Shown here one piece after another: positions 18,958 to 27,840 of a stretch of 64,000 bases of DNA. The stretch comes from an uncultured eubacterium 1-6 (lineage in GTDB: Bacteria; Bacillota; Clostridia; Lachnospirales; Lachnospiraceae). The position numbers and the translations under genes are program-made. The stretch's first letter is position 1, and each line of letters opens with the position of its first letter. Location: positions 280,923 to 344,922 of the forward strand of contig CAIFEZ010000001.1 in NCBI GenBank assembly GCA_903789595.1. The letters are read 5' to 3'. A model generated the notes under the pieces. It had not been told where the DNA came from, made no database searches, and was given only the letters and a program-made list of their open reading frames with translations.

Positions 18958-20616
18958 ATGAGTAGAAGAAACAATCAGAAGAAAACGGACAGAAGAGAAA
19001 AGATGGAGCGGAAACGCAGGCTGATTGCCGGCGTAATTGCGATTATTCTGGCACTGCTAATGATTATCACGCTTGTTCTCCCGGCAATGGCAGCGGAGAA
19101 CACGGACAGCGCCGGGCAGGCAGGAGCGGACACCTTGAATGCGGTGGCCGTTTCTTCATCTTCGGCAGAAAATTCGGCTCAGACGGAAGCGGTAAGCTCG
19201 TCATCGTCCGCTTCGGAAAGTCTGATGGTTTCATCCGGAAGCGGCAGCCAGAAGAAGTACGGAATCTACATCGACAATATCAATGTGACGGATATGACGC
19301 GTAGCCAGATGAAAAAGGCTGTCGAGGCCAGAATGAAGGAACTCTCGGACGATGTCATTGTTCTCTATGCGGGTGATAATGAGGTACGGACCACAGCGGG
19401 GGCGCTGGGGCTGACCTATACGAATCAGGAAGTCATCGAAGAAGCGCTTTCCATCGGTAAAAAGGGAAATATCTTTAAGCGTTTCCTGGCAGACCGACAG
19501 CTTGAGAATAACGGGCCGATCGTCCTTGATCTGAACTTCGCGGTATCCCGTTCTGATGTCAGTGCGGTGCTCGCGAAAAACGCAGACGCCCTGAACTGCA
19601 GCCCGCAGTCCAACGGCGTTGTATTAAACGCGGATAATACGTTCACGCTCACTCCGGGTAAGACAGGAGTGGCTTTGAACAATAAGGCGTCTGTTCAGAA
19701 GATCATGGATTATTTTACGAATGACTGGCACGGTGGAGAGGGCGGTATCACGCTTTCGTACAGCACAACCGAGTATGCCGACCAGTCCGCAGAGCTCTCG
19801 AAGATCACCGATCTTTTGGGAAGCGCGACGACCGGTTATCAGACAGGCGATACGAATCACGATACGAATGTGAGACTTGCGGCGGAGCACATCAACGGAA
19901 CGGTACTGTATCCGGGAGAAGAATTCTCCGCGGAGAAGGTCATCGGTCCGACGACAAAGGAGTACGGATTCCTGCCGGGAGACACCTATGAAAACGGCAA
20001 GGTTGTGGAGTCCTACGGCGGCGGGGTGTGTCAGACGACAACAACGCTGTACGATGCGGTTCTGGCGGCAGAACTCAAGGTGACGGAGCGCCACAACCAT
20101 TCGTATCTGGTATCGTATGTTGAACCCGGATTTGACGCGTCGATTTCCGAGGGACTCATGGATTTCTGTTTTGAGAACAATACATCGGCGCCGATCTATA
20201 TTCAGGCGGTGACAAAAAACGGATATCTTACCTTCAATATTTACGGTGAAGAGACGAGAGATTCTGATCGCACTGTCTCCTTTGAGAGCAGGACGCTCAG
20301 TACCACGGACGTAGAGACCACATACGAGACGGACAGCTCCATGCCGTACGGAAGCATCACGGTGTCCGGAGGCATTCAGGGAGTCGAAGCCGAGCTCTAC
20401 AAGGAAATATACATCGGCGGACAGTTGAATTCGGAGGAGCTGGTCAATCGCAGCAGCTATGCGATGATGCCGCTTACCTATACAATCGGCACAGAGAACG
20501 CAGACAGCGAGACGCTGCAGGCAATTCAGGCGGCCATTGCGACCGGCGATCTGGCCACGATCCAGACAGCGGTCGGCAACGGATCTGTCGTTGAGTCAGA
20601 CGTGATTGAGAACTGA
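18958..20616 (+). CDS. VanW family membrane-anchored wall protein
   Basis: The 552-residue protein has a basic N-terminus, a membrane anchor or signal (about residues 22-46, ending AMAAE), a Ser-rich linker, repeated YoaR-like putative peptidoglycan-binding regions and a C-terminal VanW domain. The VanW block reads LYPGEEFSAEKVIGPTTKEYGF, then ESYGGGVCQTTTTLYDAVL and ERHNHSYLVSYVEPG. VanW occurs in vancomycin-resistance clusters and in many Clostridia without resistance; its biochemical role is unknown. The ATG at 18958 has no good ribosome site, and an in-frame ATG at 19000 is an alternative. The signal sits in the right place with either start. Confidence 0.85.
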   Translation: MSRRNNQKKTDRREKMERKRRLIAGVIAIILALLMIITLVLPAMAAENTDSAGQAGADTLNAVAVSSSSAENSAQTEAVSSSSSASESLMVSSGSGSQKKYGIYIDNINVTDMTRSQMKKAVEARMKELSDDVIVLYAGDNEVRTTAGALGLTYTNQEVIEEALSIGKKGNIFKRFLADRQLENNGPIVLDLNFAVSRSDVSAVLAKNADALNCSPQSNGVVLNADNTFTLTPGKTGVALNNKASVQKIMDYFTNDWHGGEGGITLSYSTTEYADQSAELSKITDLLGSATTGYQTGDTNHDTNVRLAAEHINGTVLYPGEEFSAEKVIGPTTKEYGFLPGDTYENGKVVESYGGGVCQTTTTLYDAVLAAELKVTERHNHSYLVSYVEPGFDASISEGLMDFCFENNTSAPIYIQAVTKNGYLTFNIYGEETRDSDRTVSFESRTLSTTDVETTYETDSSMPYGSITVSGGIQGVEAELYKEIYIGGQLNSEELVNRSSYAMMPLTYTIGTENADSETLQAIQAAIATGDLATIQTAVGNGSVVESDVIEN

Positions 20617-20775
20617 ACGCGAAAACAGTGTCATTGGACAGCGCAGTGTGACCGGAACAGCATGGATAACCGGTCAGGCTGGCGGGTATGACCGGTCAGC
20701 CCCGGCATGACTGCGGGAGTGCTTAGAGGGGACATCAGTACCACTGGGCAGCAGTGGAACCCGATCGTGAGGCGT

Positions 20776-22008
20776 ATGATGAGGATTGGAAAAATATCAG
20801 AGGCGGTTCTCAACCGCTCTGTTTTGAAGGAGATCCGCTGCAGTGGATCTGATTTGATCAGCGGGCCGGCTGTTGGAGCAGATGCCTCTGTCCTGAGAGC
20901 GGAAGGAAATATCGTGGTTTCGTCTGCGGTTTCGCCTGACATTGACGCGGCCCCGGCAATCCGGACGATACTGGCGGTTCATTCGGCGGTGAATAACATT
21001 GCCGCTTCCGGCGGAGAGGGCCGTGCCATTGTCCTGAATCTTGTCCTTCCGGAAGATGATGAGGAAGCTGTCCTCAAGACCATTCTGCGTGCGGCGGAGA
21101 AAATTGCGGAAAGCCTCGGACTGAGCATTGCGGGAGGGCACACTACGGTAAGCTGCTCTGTGAGAAGTGAGATGATTTCCGTGACAGGAATCGGGGTCGC
21201 ACGGGATCTCCGAAGGAAATCTGCCGGTGCATCACATACAGACGATAAAATATGTGAAGATCAGGGGACGGCAGGGCATGCACTATCCCGGGACCTCCGA
21301 AATGATCGCTCTGTCCGGAATTGTTCGGAAAACGCGGATACGGCGGAGGTTCGGGCTTTGTCTGCTTCAGAGAGTGAACATCCGGCGGAATCCGGGAAAT
21401 CGTTCCGCAGCAGAGAGATCGTCATGACAAAATCGGCGGGAGCTGCAACAGCTATGCTGCTCGCCGCAGAGCGGGGGGAGATGCTCTCCCGCAGATTTAC
21501 CCGCGATATCATCGGGGCGGCAAAGAAATTCAGAGACAGTCTTTCAATTGTACCGGAGGCTGAAATCGCGGGGGCAGACCCGGGGACAACGCGGATGCAT
21601 GATGTATCGGAGGGAGGCGTGTTCGGTGCGCTCTGGGAGATGGCAGAGGCGGAAGGCGCGGGACTGGAGATCAGTCTCCGGGAGATACCGATCCGTCAGG
21701 AAACCGTGGAAATCTGCGAGTTTTTTGATCTGAATCCGTATCAGAGCTACTCGGAGGGATCGCTTCTTATTCTCACCGAAAATGGAAGGGCATTGACAGA
21801 GAAGCTGGAAAACGCCGGGATCCCGGCGAGAATCATCGGAAGAACCACGCCCGCAAGAGACAGAATCCTGCACAATCAGGGTGAGATCCGTTACCTAGAC
21901 AAACCACAGCAAGATGTACTGTATAAGCTCTACGAAAACGCAGGCAGGAACGACGCACGCGAAGCGCGCGAGAGAGACTGCATGCGATTTCGAAGGCAAC
22001 AGGTATGA
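20776..22008 (+). CDS. AIR synthase-related protein (PurM/HypE superfamily)
   Basis: This is a PurM/HypE/ThiL-superfamily protein: N-terminal part with GADASVLRAEGNIVVSSA, a Gly-rich SIAGGHTTVS and a C-terminal AIRS_C part with MHDVSEGGVFGALWEMAEAEG. Such proteins bind ATP; the substrate here is unknown and no hydrogenase genes are near. An insertion of about 60 residues (about 21220-21420) rich in Ser, Asp and Glu interrupts the middle and has no counterpart in PurM. The C-terminal 27 codons lie inside a 92-bp sequence duplicated downstream, so the original end may have been altered. The start is uncertain; ATG at 20776 or 20779 gives MRIGKISEAVLNRS. Confidence 0.72.
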   Translation: MMRIGKISEAVLNRSVLKEIRCSGSDLISGPAVGADASVLRAEGNIVVSSAVSPDIDAAPAIRTILAVHSAVNNIAASGGEGRAIVLNLVLPEDDEEAVLKTILRAAEKIAESLGLSIAGGHTTVSCSVRSEMISVTGIGVARDLRRKSAGASHTDDKICEDQGTAGHALSRDLRNDRSVRNCSENADTAEVRALSASESEHPAESGKSFRSREIVMTKSAGAATAMLLAAERGEMLSRRFTRDIIGAAKKFRDSLSIVPEAEIAGADPGTTRMHDVSEGGVFGALWEMAEAEGAGLEISLREIPIRQETVEICEFFDLNPYQSYSEGSLLILTENGRALTEKLENAGIPARIIGRTTPARDRILHNQGEIRYLDKPQQDVLYKLYENAGRNDAREARERDCMRFRRQQV

Positions 22009-22199
22009 GCGTGAAGCGGTGAGAAGCACCGCGAGAACGCTCATACCTGTAGCGGCGCGAGAGCACGGAGTGCGGAGCGGCGCGCAGCTTATACAGGACA
22101 AAAAGAGAGCTCTACGAAAACGCAGGCAGGAACGACGCACGCGAAGCGCGCGAGAGAGACTGCATGCGATTTCGAAGGCAACAGGTATGAGCGTGAAGC
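21926..22199 (+). repeat. 92-bp exact direct repeat with palindromic spacer
   Basis: Positions 21926-22017 and 22108-22199 are identical over 92 bp by my reading. The first copy contains the end of the AIR-synthase-like gene. The spacer begins with an inverted repeat, ACAGGTATGAGCG (22000-22012) with CGCTCATACCTGT (22038-22050), and ends in a GC-rich stretch with GCGGCGCG repeats. Confidence 0.95.
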
Positions 22200-22232
22200 T
22201 ATTTTTATAATTCGGAAAGAAGAGAGAAGACC

Positions 22233-22736
22233 ATGGCGCATTTTAATATCGTTCTTCATGAACCGGAGATACCGTCGAATACCGGGAACATCGGCCGCAC
22301 CTGTGTGGCTGCGGGTGCGAGCCTGCATCTGATTGAGCCGCTCGGTTTTCATCTGTCGGAAAAAACAGTCAGAAGAGCGGGCATGGATTACTGGAACAGC
22401 CTTGATGTCACCAGATATATCGACTATGAGGATTTCGTGGAGCAGCATCCCGGCGCAAAGATCTATTACGCCTCGACCAAGGGACCCCGCTGTTATACAG
22501 ATGTGGAATATGAGGACGATTGTTACATTATGTTCGGAAAGGAAAGCGCGGGTATTCCGGAGAAGATTCTGTACGATAATCAGGCAGCCGTGATTCGGAT
22601 TCCGATGCTGGACACTATCCGGTCCTTAAATCTGGCAAACTCGGTGGCCATTGTTCTCTACGAGGCGCTTCGCCAGCACAATTTTGAAGGAATGCTGGAA
22701 GAAGGGCAGCTTCGAAATTATACCTGGAGAACATGA
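22233..22736 (+). CDS. trmL: tRNA (cytidine/uridine-34 2'-O)-methyltransferase
   Basis: This 167-residue SPOUT-class enzyme matches TrmL (YibK) in length. It shows EPEIPSNTGNIGRTC near the N-terminus, the knot-forming MFGKESAGIPE and the C-terminal IPMLDTIRSLNLANSVAIVLYEALRQ. TrmL methylates the wobble ribose of tRNA-Leu species using SAM. It is convergent with the histidine kinase gene, 23 bp apart. Confidence 0.95.
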   Translation: MAHFNIVLHEPEIPSNTGNIGRTCVAAGASLHLIEPLGFHLSEKTVRRAGMDYWNSLDVTRYIDYEDFVEQHPGAKIYYASTKGPRCYTDVEYEDDCYIMFGKESAGIPEKILYDNQAAVIRIPMLDTIRSLNLANSVAIVLYEALRQHNFEGMLEEGQLRNYTWRT

Positions 22737-22759
22737 AACCTGGCGGGCGGATGAACGGT

Positions 22760-24262
22760 TCAGGTTTCACTGTCCTGCTGAGACGCCTGCGCGATGGTAG
22801 ACGTCTCCGCCATGTCTTCTGGAGCCGGCTTCAGGGAGAAAATGAATTCCGTGCCGACGCCCTCCGTGCTTACCACGGTTATCGTCTGCTTGTGCTGATT
22901 GATGATTTCCTTCACAATAGACAGACCAAGTCCGTTTCCCTTTCTTTCGCGTCCTCTCGATGCGTCGCTTTTGTAAAAACGATCCCATATTTTGTTCAGA
23001 GATGTTCTCGGTATGCCGGCGCCGTGGTCACGGACCGTGCAGAACACCTTGTCATGCCGGATATCACTTTCCAGCTCGATGACAGAACCGTCCCGGCTGA
23101 ACTTTATCGCGTTGTCGATCAGATTATAGAGAACCTGCTGAATCTTCCCCTGGTCCGCAAGAACGGGAAGCGTTTCTCCCGTCAGAGTGATCTGAAAGGA
23201 AATCTGTCTGGGCTTGCAGATCCCTTCAAAGGAAGCGGCAGTGTTCCGGATCACCTCATTGATATCAAAGACGCTGATGTGAAGGAGATTTTTTTTCTGG
23301 TCCATGCTGTTGAGAGTCAGAATGCCGTTGGTGAGCTTGGTCAGACGTTCGGTTTCACTCAGGACGATGCGCAGATATCGCTCCTGCATCTCGGCCGGGA
23401 TGGTGCCGTCGAGGATCGCCTCGACAAATCCCTTGATAGAGGTCAGAGGAGAGCGAAAATCATGGGAGACATTTGCGATAAATTGTTTTTCATACTCATC
23501 GCTTTTGCTGATCTCATCAGACATCACATTCAGAGACGCCGCGAGATGCCCCATCTCGTCCTGTGATTTTACCCGGATGTTGTATTTCATATCACCTTCC
23601 GCAAATTTCTCCGTTCCGGCGGTGATCTTCTTAAGAGGACGCAGTACGGAAAAATAGAGCAGTACAAATACGGAGAGAAAGGCGCAGTAGACGACAGCAG
23701 TCATGACATGGACCTTCGCAAGGATCCCTTCTTTCAGAGAGATAATCTTCTTCATTTCCATGTGGATGGCGACATATCCCCTGATATTCAGATTGGAAGT
23801 GATCGGGATCATGACGCTCAGGTGATCGGTGTCGAAATAGTGGAAGAAGCTTCCGATGCTGTAGTAGTCGGACCCGAGCGCGACCGGATCAAAGCCGTCC
23901 AGCGTCACCGGAACGTATGTATTCAGGGGTTCGCCTGTATTCATGTAGACCTTGCCCTTCGGGCTGATCAGCCAGATCTGGCATTCCTGATAAAGCGCGA
24001 GACGGGAGAGACTGTCGTAGAGCGCCTGGGCTTCCGTGCCGGCCGAAGATTCGGAAGCGCTTTCCGTGGTGGAGCGCGAATATGTGAGAATCGAACGGTC
24101 CGAGGCGATGTTGGATGCTTCTTCGTACAGGTTCAGGCTTTCGTAGTTCAGCACCTTCTTCTGAATCATCGAGGATCCCGCCGTCGAGAGAAAGATGAAG
24201 ACCGCGAGTCCGATAATAATGTAAATGATGATGAATTTGTGGATGATTTTATGGCTGCGCAT
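22760..24262 (-). CDS. sensor histidine kinase
   Basis: The 500-residue membrane kinase has two membrane segments (about residues 10-30 and 185-205) around an extracytoplasmic sensor region, then a HAMP domain (RPLKKITAGTEKFAEGDM), a HisKA domain with the phospho-acceptor His in NVSHDFRSPLTSIKGFVEAI and an ATPase domain with N, G1 and G2 boxes (LIDNAIKFS, DHGAGIP, GNGLGLSIVKEI). It follows its response regulator after 24 bp. The signal is unknown. The layout is like the many ResE/PhoR-type kinases of Firmicutes. Confidence 0.95.
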   Translation of the reverse strand: MRSHKIIHKFIIIYIIIGLAVFIFLSTAGSSMIQKKVLNYESLNLYEEASNIASDRSILTYSRSTTESASESSAGTEAQALYDSLSRLALYQECQIWLISPKGKVYMNTGEPLNTYVPVTLDGFDPVALGSDYYSIGSFFHYFDTDHLSVMIPITSNLNIRGYVAIHMEMKKIISLKEGILAKVHVMTAVVYCAFLSVFVLLYFSVLRPLKKITAGTEKFAEGDMKYNIRVKSQDEMGHLAASLNVMSDEISKSDEYEKQFIANVSHDFRSPLTSIKGFVEAILDGTIPAEMQERYLRIVLSETERLTKLTNGILTLNSMDQKKNLLHISVFDINEVIRNTAASFEGICKPRQISFQITLTGETLPVLADQGKIQQVLYNLIDNAIKFSRDGSVIELESDIRHDKVFCTVRDHGAGIPRTSLNKIWDRFYKSDASRGRERKGNGLGLSIVKEIINQHKQTITVVSTEGVGTEFIFSLKPAPEDMAETSTIAQASQQDSET

Positions 24263-24286
24263 GATTCTGTTTCATTTCTTTCGCTT

Positions 24287-25009
24287 TTACTTCTTCAGCA
24301 ATTCAAACTTGTATCCGATTCCCCAGACGGTTGAGATCGACCAGTTGGGATTTCCGTTGATTTTTTCACGAAGCCTCTTGATATGTACGTCTACCGTCCG
24401 TGTGTCGCCGATGTATTCATAGCCCCAGATATTGTCGAGAAGCTGCTCTCTTGTGAAGACCTGATTCGGTGAGGAAGCAAGAAAATACAGAAGCTCCAGC
24501 TCCTTCGGCGGCATCTCGATGTTCTCTCCGTGATACGTCACGGAATAGTTTGTCAGATTGATAATGAGATCCGGATACTCCACAACCTTCGCCGGCTGCG
24601 CGATGGTTTCCGGCTCCTCCTGAGGGAGCGCGGCGGTGTTCTGAAATCGGCGGAGCACGGCCTTTACACGGGCGACCAGCTCCTTGGAGTCAAAGGGCTT
24701 GATGATATAATCATCCGCACCGAGCTCAAGTCCCAGAACCTTATCAAATACCTCTCCCTTTGCGGAGAGCATGATGATCGGGACCTTCGATTTGTGGCGG
24801 ATCTCCCGGCAGACCTCATAGCCGTCCATTCCGGGAAGCATCAGATCCAGAAGAATCAGATCCGGACGGAATCTCGGAAAGGCCTTCAGAGCGGCCTCTC
24901 CGTCATTCACGATTTTACACTCGAAGCACTCCTTCGTCAGGTAAAGGGAAATCAATTCCGCGATATTGTTGTCATCATCAACGATGAGTATTTTCTGTTT
25001 TGCCGCCAT
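24287..25009 (-). CDS. OmpR-family response regulator
   Basis: This 240-residue regulator has a receiver domain with acidic pocket VDDDNN, the phospho-acceptor Asp in LILLDLMLPGMDGYEV, the conserved Thr/Ser-equivalent in MLSAKG and Lys in IIKPFD. The C-terminal winged-helix domain ends VDVHIKRLREKINGNPNWSISTVWGIGYKFE. It is first in the operon with the histidine kinase. Targets are unknown. Confidence 0.95.
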   Translation of the reverse strand: MAAKQKILIVDDDNNIAELISLYLTKECFECKIVNDGEAALKAFPRFRPDLILLDLMLPGMDGYEVCREIRHKSKVPIIMLSAKGEVFDKVLGLELGADDYIIKPFDSKELVARVKAVLRRFQNTAALPQEEPETIAQPAKVVEYPDLIINLTNYSVTYHGENIEMPPKELELLYFLASSPNQVFTREQLLDNIWGYEYIGDTRTVDVHIKRLREKINGNPNWSISTVWGIGYKFELLKK

Positions 25010-25114
25010 GCCCGGCCTCCTTCCTTATTCGCTGTCATTCCAGGGCCTTTAGCATACGTTCAGGACTGCGGGAGTGTGCAGCACAGGACCATCCGCAGTT
25101 CACAAGGCTTGTGG

Positions 25115-25160
25115 AACAGGATATGGTATGAACGTGTTTCTACAATCGTTTATACCTGTT
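25115..25160 (-). repeat. palindrome at the 3' end of mutS2
   Basis: AACAGG (25115-25120) with CCTGTT (25155-25160) and GGTATGAACG (25125-25134) with CGTTTATACC (25147-25156) form a long stem overlapping the mutS2 stop codon. No T-run follows on the minus strand, so it is not a typical terminator. The core resembles the palindrome at 22000-22050. Confidence 0.6.
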
Positions 25161-27538
25161 TATTTTTTGAAATGGACAATCGTGACGCCGGCATCCCCTT
25201 CTCCGTATTCGGCAAGGTGAAAGCTCTCCACATGCTTCTGCCTGCGGAGATAATCGTGAATGCCCTTTCTGAGCTTGCCGGTTCCCTTTCCGTGGATGAT
25301 ACGGACACTGTTCAGATGCGCGATGTAGGCGTCGTCCAGGTACTTGTCAAGCTCTGCCACCGCCTCGTCAACAGTCTTTCCGAGAACATTGATCTCCGAA
25401 GAGACGGTCATGGCCTTCGACATCCGTACCTTTCCCGTGCTGGTGCGGGAGAGCTGCTTCGAGGTGATGACCGGCTCGTCCACGAGCTCCAGATCGCTGA
25501 TATGCACCTTTGTGCGGATGATGCCACATCGGACAAAGAGGTATCCCTTGCTGTCGGGGTGAGAGCTGACGGTCCCGTTCAGATTCAGGCTGAGAACGTG
25601 AACAGAGTCCCCGAGCTGCAGATCCGACGGCTTCAGCTCTTTCTTCGGCTTCTCCGCGGGTTTCATCGCAAGACTGCTTTCTGTCTTGTTCATCTTCTTG
25701 CGAAGTTCATTCCGTTTCCGTTCCATTTCTCCGGAATTGATGGCGTTCTTGCCGAATCTGCGGAAATCCTTCATCGTCTGGTCGGCATAGTCCTTCGCCT
25801 CCTGCAGAATGCTGTGCGCATCCTCATTCGCCTTCCGGATGATTTTCTCCTTCTGCTGCTCAAGAGTCCGGACGCGGTTCTCGAGCTCTTTTTCTTTTTT
25901 GTCGAGCTGCTCCTTCTCGTACTGTATCGCGCGCCGGTCGTTTTCCATCTGAATGCGGTTCTGTTCCAGAGAAGTAAGGACATCCTCAAAGGATTCATCC
26001 TGCTCGCTGATCTGCTGCTTTGCGCTGTCAATGATATAGTCCGGAAGTCCGAGCTTCTGGGAAATCGCAAACGCGTTTGATTTTCCCGGAACGCCGATCA
26101 GGAGCCGGTAAGTCGGACGGAGCGTCTCCACATTGAACTCACAGGATGCATTTTCCACACCAGGCGTACTCAGCGCAAAAATCTTCAGCTCGCTGTAATG
26201 CGTCGTCGCCATGGTGCGGATTCCCTGTCCGTGAAGATAGGAGAGAATCGCAATGGCGAGAGCAGCGCCCTCGGTCGGATCCGTGCCCGCGCCGAGCTCG
26301 TCGAACAGCACGAGAGAATTCCGGTCCGCCTTGTCGAGAAAGCTTACGATATTGGTCATGTGAGAACTGAAGGTCGACAGAGACTGCTCAATGCTCTGCT
26401 CGTCGCCGATGTCCGCATAGACCTCGGAAAAAACAGCAAGCTCGGAACGGTCCAGCGCCGGTATGTGCAGACCGGATTGTCCCATCAGCGTGAGAAGTCC
26501 GACCGTTTTGAGAGACACAGTCTTTCCTCCCGTATTCGGGCCGGTTACGATCAACAGGTCAAAATCAATACCGAGACTGATATCGATCGGGACGACCCGA
26601 TGCTTTTCGATCAGAGGATGTCTCGCCTTGCGAAGAGAGATCCTGCCCTCCGTATTCAGGAGAGGCTGCGAGGCGTTCATTTCCAGAGACAGTGCGCCCC
26701 TGGCAAAAATGAAATCGAGCTCGGTCATGTTCTTCATGTCATATTCCAGGTCCTCGATATGCTCTGCTGCCTCATTGCTCAGATTCGCCAGGATGATCTC
26801 GATTTCCTTTTTTTCCTTGATCTCGAGCTCCCGGATGTCATTGTTGAGCTTCACGACAGCCATCGGCTCGATAAAGAGCGTTGCTCCCGTAGAAGACTGA
26901 TCATGAACCATTCCCGGAACATTACCGCGGTTCTCGGCCTTGACGGGGAGACAGTATCTTCCGTCACGCATCGTGATCACGGCGTCCTGCAGTGAGGTCC
27001 TGAGGGGGCCGTTCATCATTTGATTCAGCGTAGTGTGAATTTTCTCGCCGCAGACCTGAATCTGACGGCGGATATTTTTCAGCGCAGGACTGGCATCGTC
27101 CGCGACTTCGTCCTCGGAAAGAATACATCGGCGGATCTCTGCAGAGAGCGGCGTCAGAGGTTCGAGAAGCTCAAAGATCGCGTCCAGAGAATCTTCCTCA
27201 GTCTCGTTGTTTTCATGTCGGCCGTAGGCCTTCACCCGGGCCGCGTTCTCCAGAAGGCCCGCTATATTCAGAAGCTCCGTCATCGAGAGCGCGCTTCCGA
27301 CCTCCAGCCGCTTCAGAGAAGGGCCGATATTCCTGGTATTGCCGAAAGAAATGCTTCCCTTGCGAAACAGACGGCTCACCGCATCTGTGGTTTCCTGCTG
27401 CAGTCTTCTGATTTCACCAGGATCCGCAGATGGCTCCAGTTCCATGCATTTCTGACGCCCGGGTCCGCTCGTTGCGTGAGAGGCCAGTTTCTTTCTGATT
27501 TTATCGTATTCCAATACTCGCAGTGCTCGTTCATTCAT
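25160..27538 (-). CDS. mutS2: endonuclease MutS2 / ribosome rescue factor
   Basis: The 792-residue protein has the MutS-type clamp and ATPase core with Walker A GPNTGGKTVSLKT near residue 333, Walker B LVLFDELGAGTDPTEGAAL and the ATTHYSELK switch. A long coiled coil (about 510-610) follows, and the C-terminal Smr nuclease domain has the signature VRIIHGKGTGKLR. MutS2 suppresses recombination and, in Bacillus, splits collided ribosomes. Length is normal and no mismatch-binding domain is present, as expected. It lies upstream of the two-component genes on the same strand with a 150-bp spacer. Confidence 0.96.
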   Translation of the reverse strand: MNERALRVLEYDKIRKKLASHATSGPGRQKCMELEPSADPGEIRRLQQETTDAVSRLFRKGSISFGNTRNIGPSLKRLEVGSALSMTELLNIAGLLENAARVKAYGRHENNETEEDSLDAIFELLEPLTPLSAEIRRCILSEDEVADDASPALKNIRRQIQVCGEKIHTTLNQMMNGPLRTSLQDAVITMRDGRYCLPVKAENRGNVPGMVHDQSSTGATLFIEPMAVVKLNNDIRELEIKEKKEIEIILANLSNEAAEHIEDLEYDMKNMTELDFIFARGALSLEMNASQPLLNTEGRISLRKARHPLIEKHRVVPIDISLGIDFDLLIVTGPNTGGKTVSLKTVGLLTLMGQSGLHIPALDRSELAVFSEVYADIGDEQSIEQSLSTFSSHMTNIVSFLDKADRNSLVLFDELGAGTDPTEGAALAIAILSYLHGQGIRTMATTHYSELKIFALSTPGVENASCEFNVETLRPTYRLLIGVPGKSNAFAISQKLGLPDYIIDSAKQQISEQDESFEDVLTSLEQNRIQMENDRRAIQYEKEQLDKKEKELENRVRTLEQQKEKIIRKANEDAHSILQEAKDYADQTMKDFRRFGKNAINSGEMERKRNELRKKMNKTESSLAMKPAEKPKKELKPSDLQLGDSVHVLSLNLNGTVSSHPDSKGYLFVRCGIIRTKVHISDLELVDEPVITSKQLSRTSTGKVRMSKAMTVSSEINVLGKTVDEAVAELDKYLDDAYIAHLNSVRIIHGKGTGKLRKGIHDYLRRQKHVESFHLAEYGEGDAGVTIVHFKK

Positions 27539-27840
27539 ATATAATATATCCTTGTACCTTTATTGTCATGCCCGGTCATGCGGATGCACATACCGGCGCT
27601 GATCTTACTCTGTTTATCATACTCTAAAAAGCAGATTTTCGAAACCGTCTGACGTAAAAATAAAGGAAGAAACTCTGGGGTATTCATAAAATGTTCATAT
27701 GTCTTTGATATAGTTACATCGTTAATTTGAGAATTTCATATCCGCTGTTCTCCGGGGAAGATGATGCCCGTGCGGCGGAAATGTATTTTTCTAACGAGCG
27801 CCGGACAGACCAGAGTCCGTGCACCCTCTGGAGAAATCTT

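Noticed and set aside
22734..22766. AAACCTG/CAGGTTT hairpin between trmL and the kinase as a terminator
   Set aside because: It lacks a T-run on either strand and overlaps both stop regions; evidence is too weak to list.
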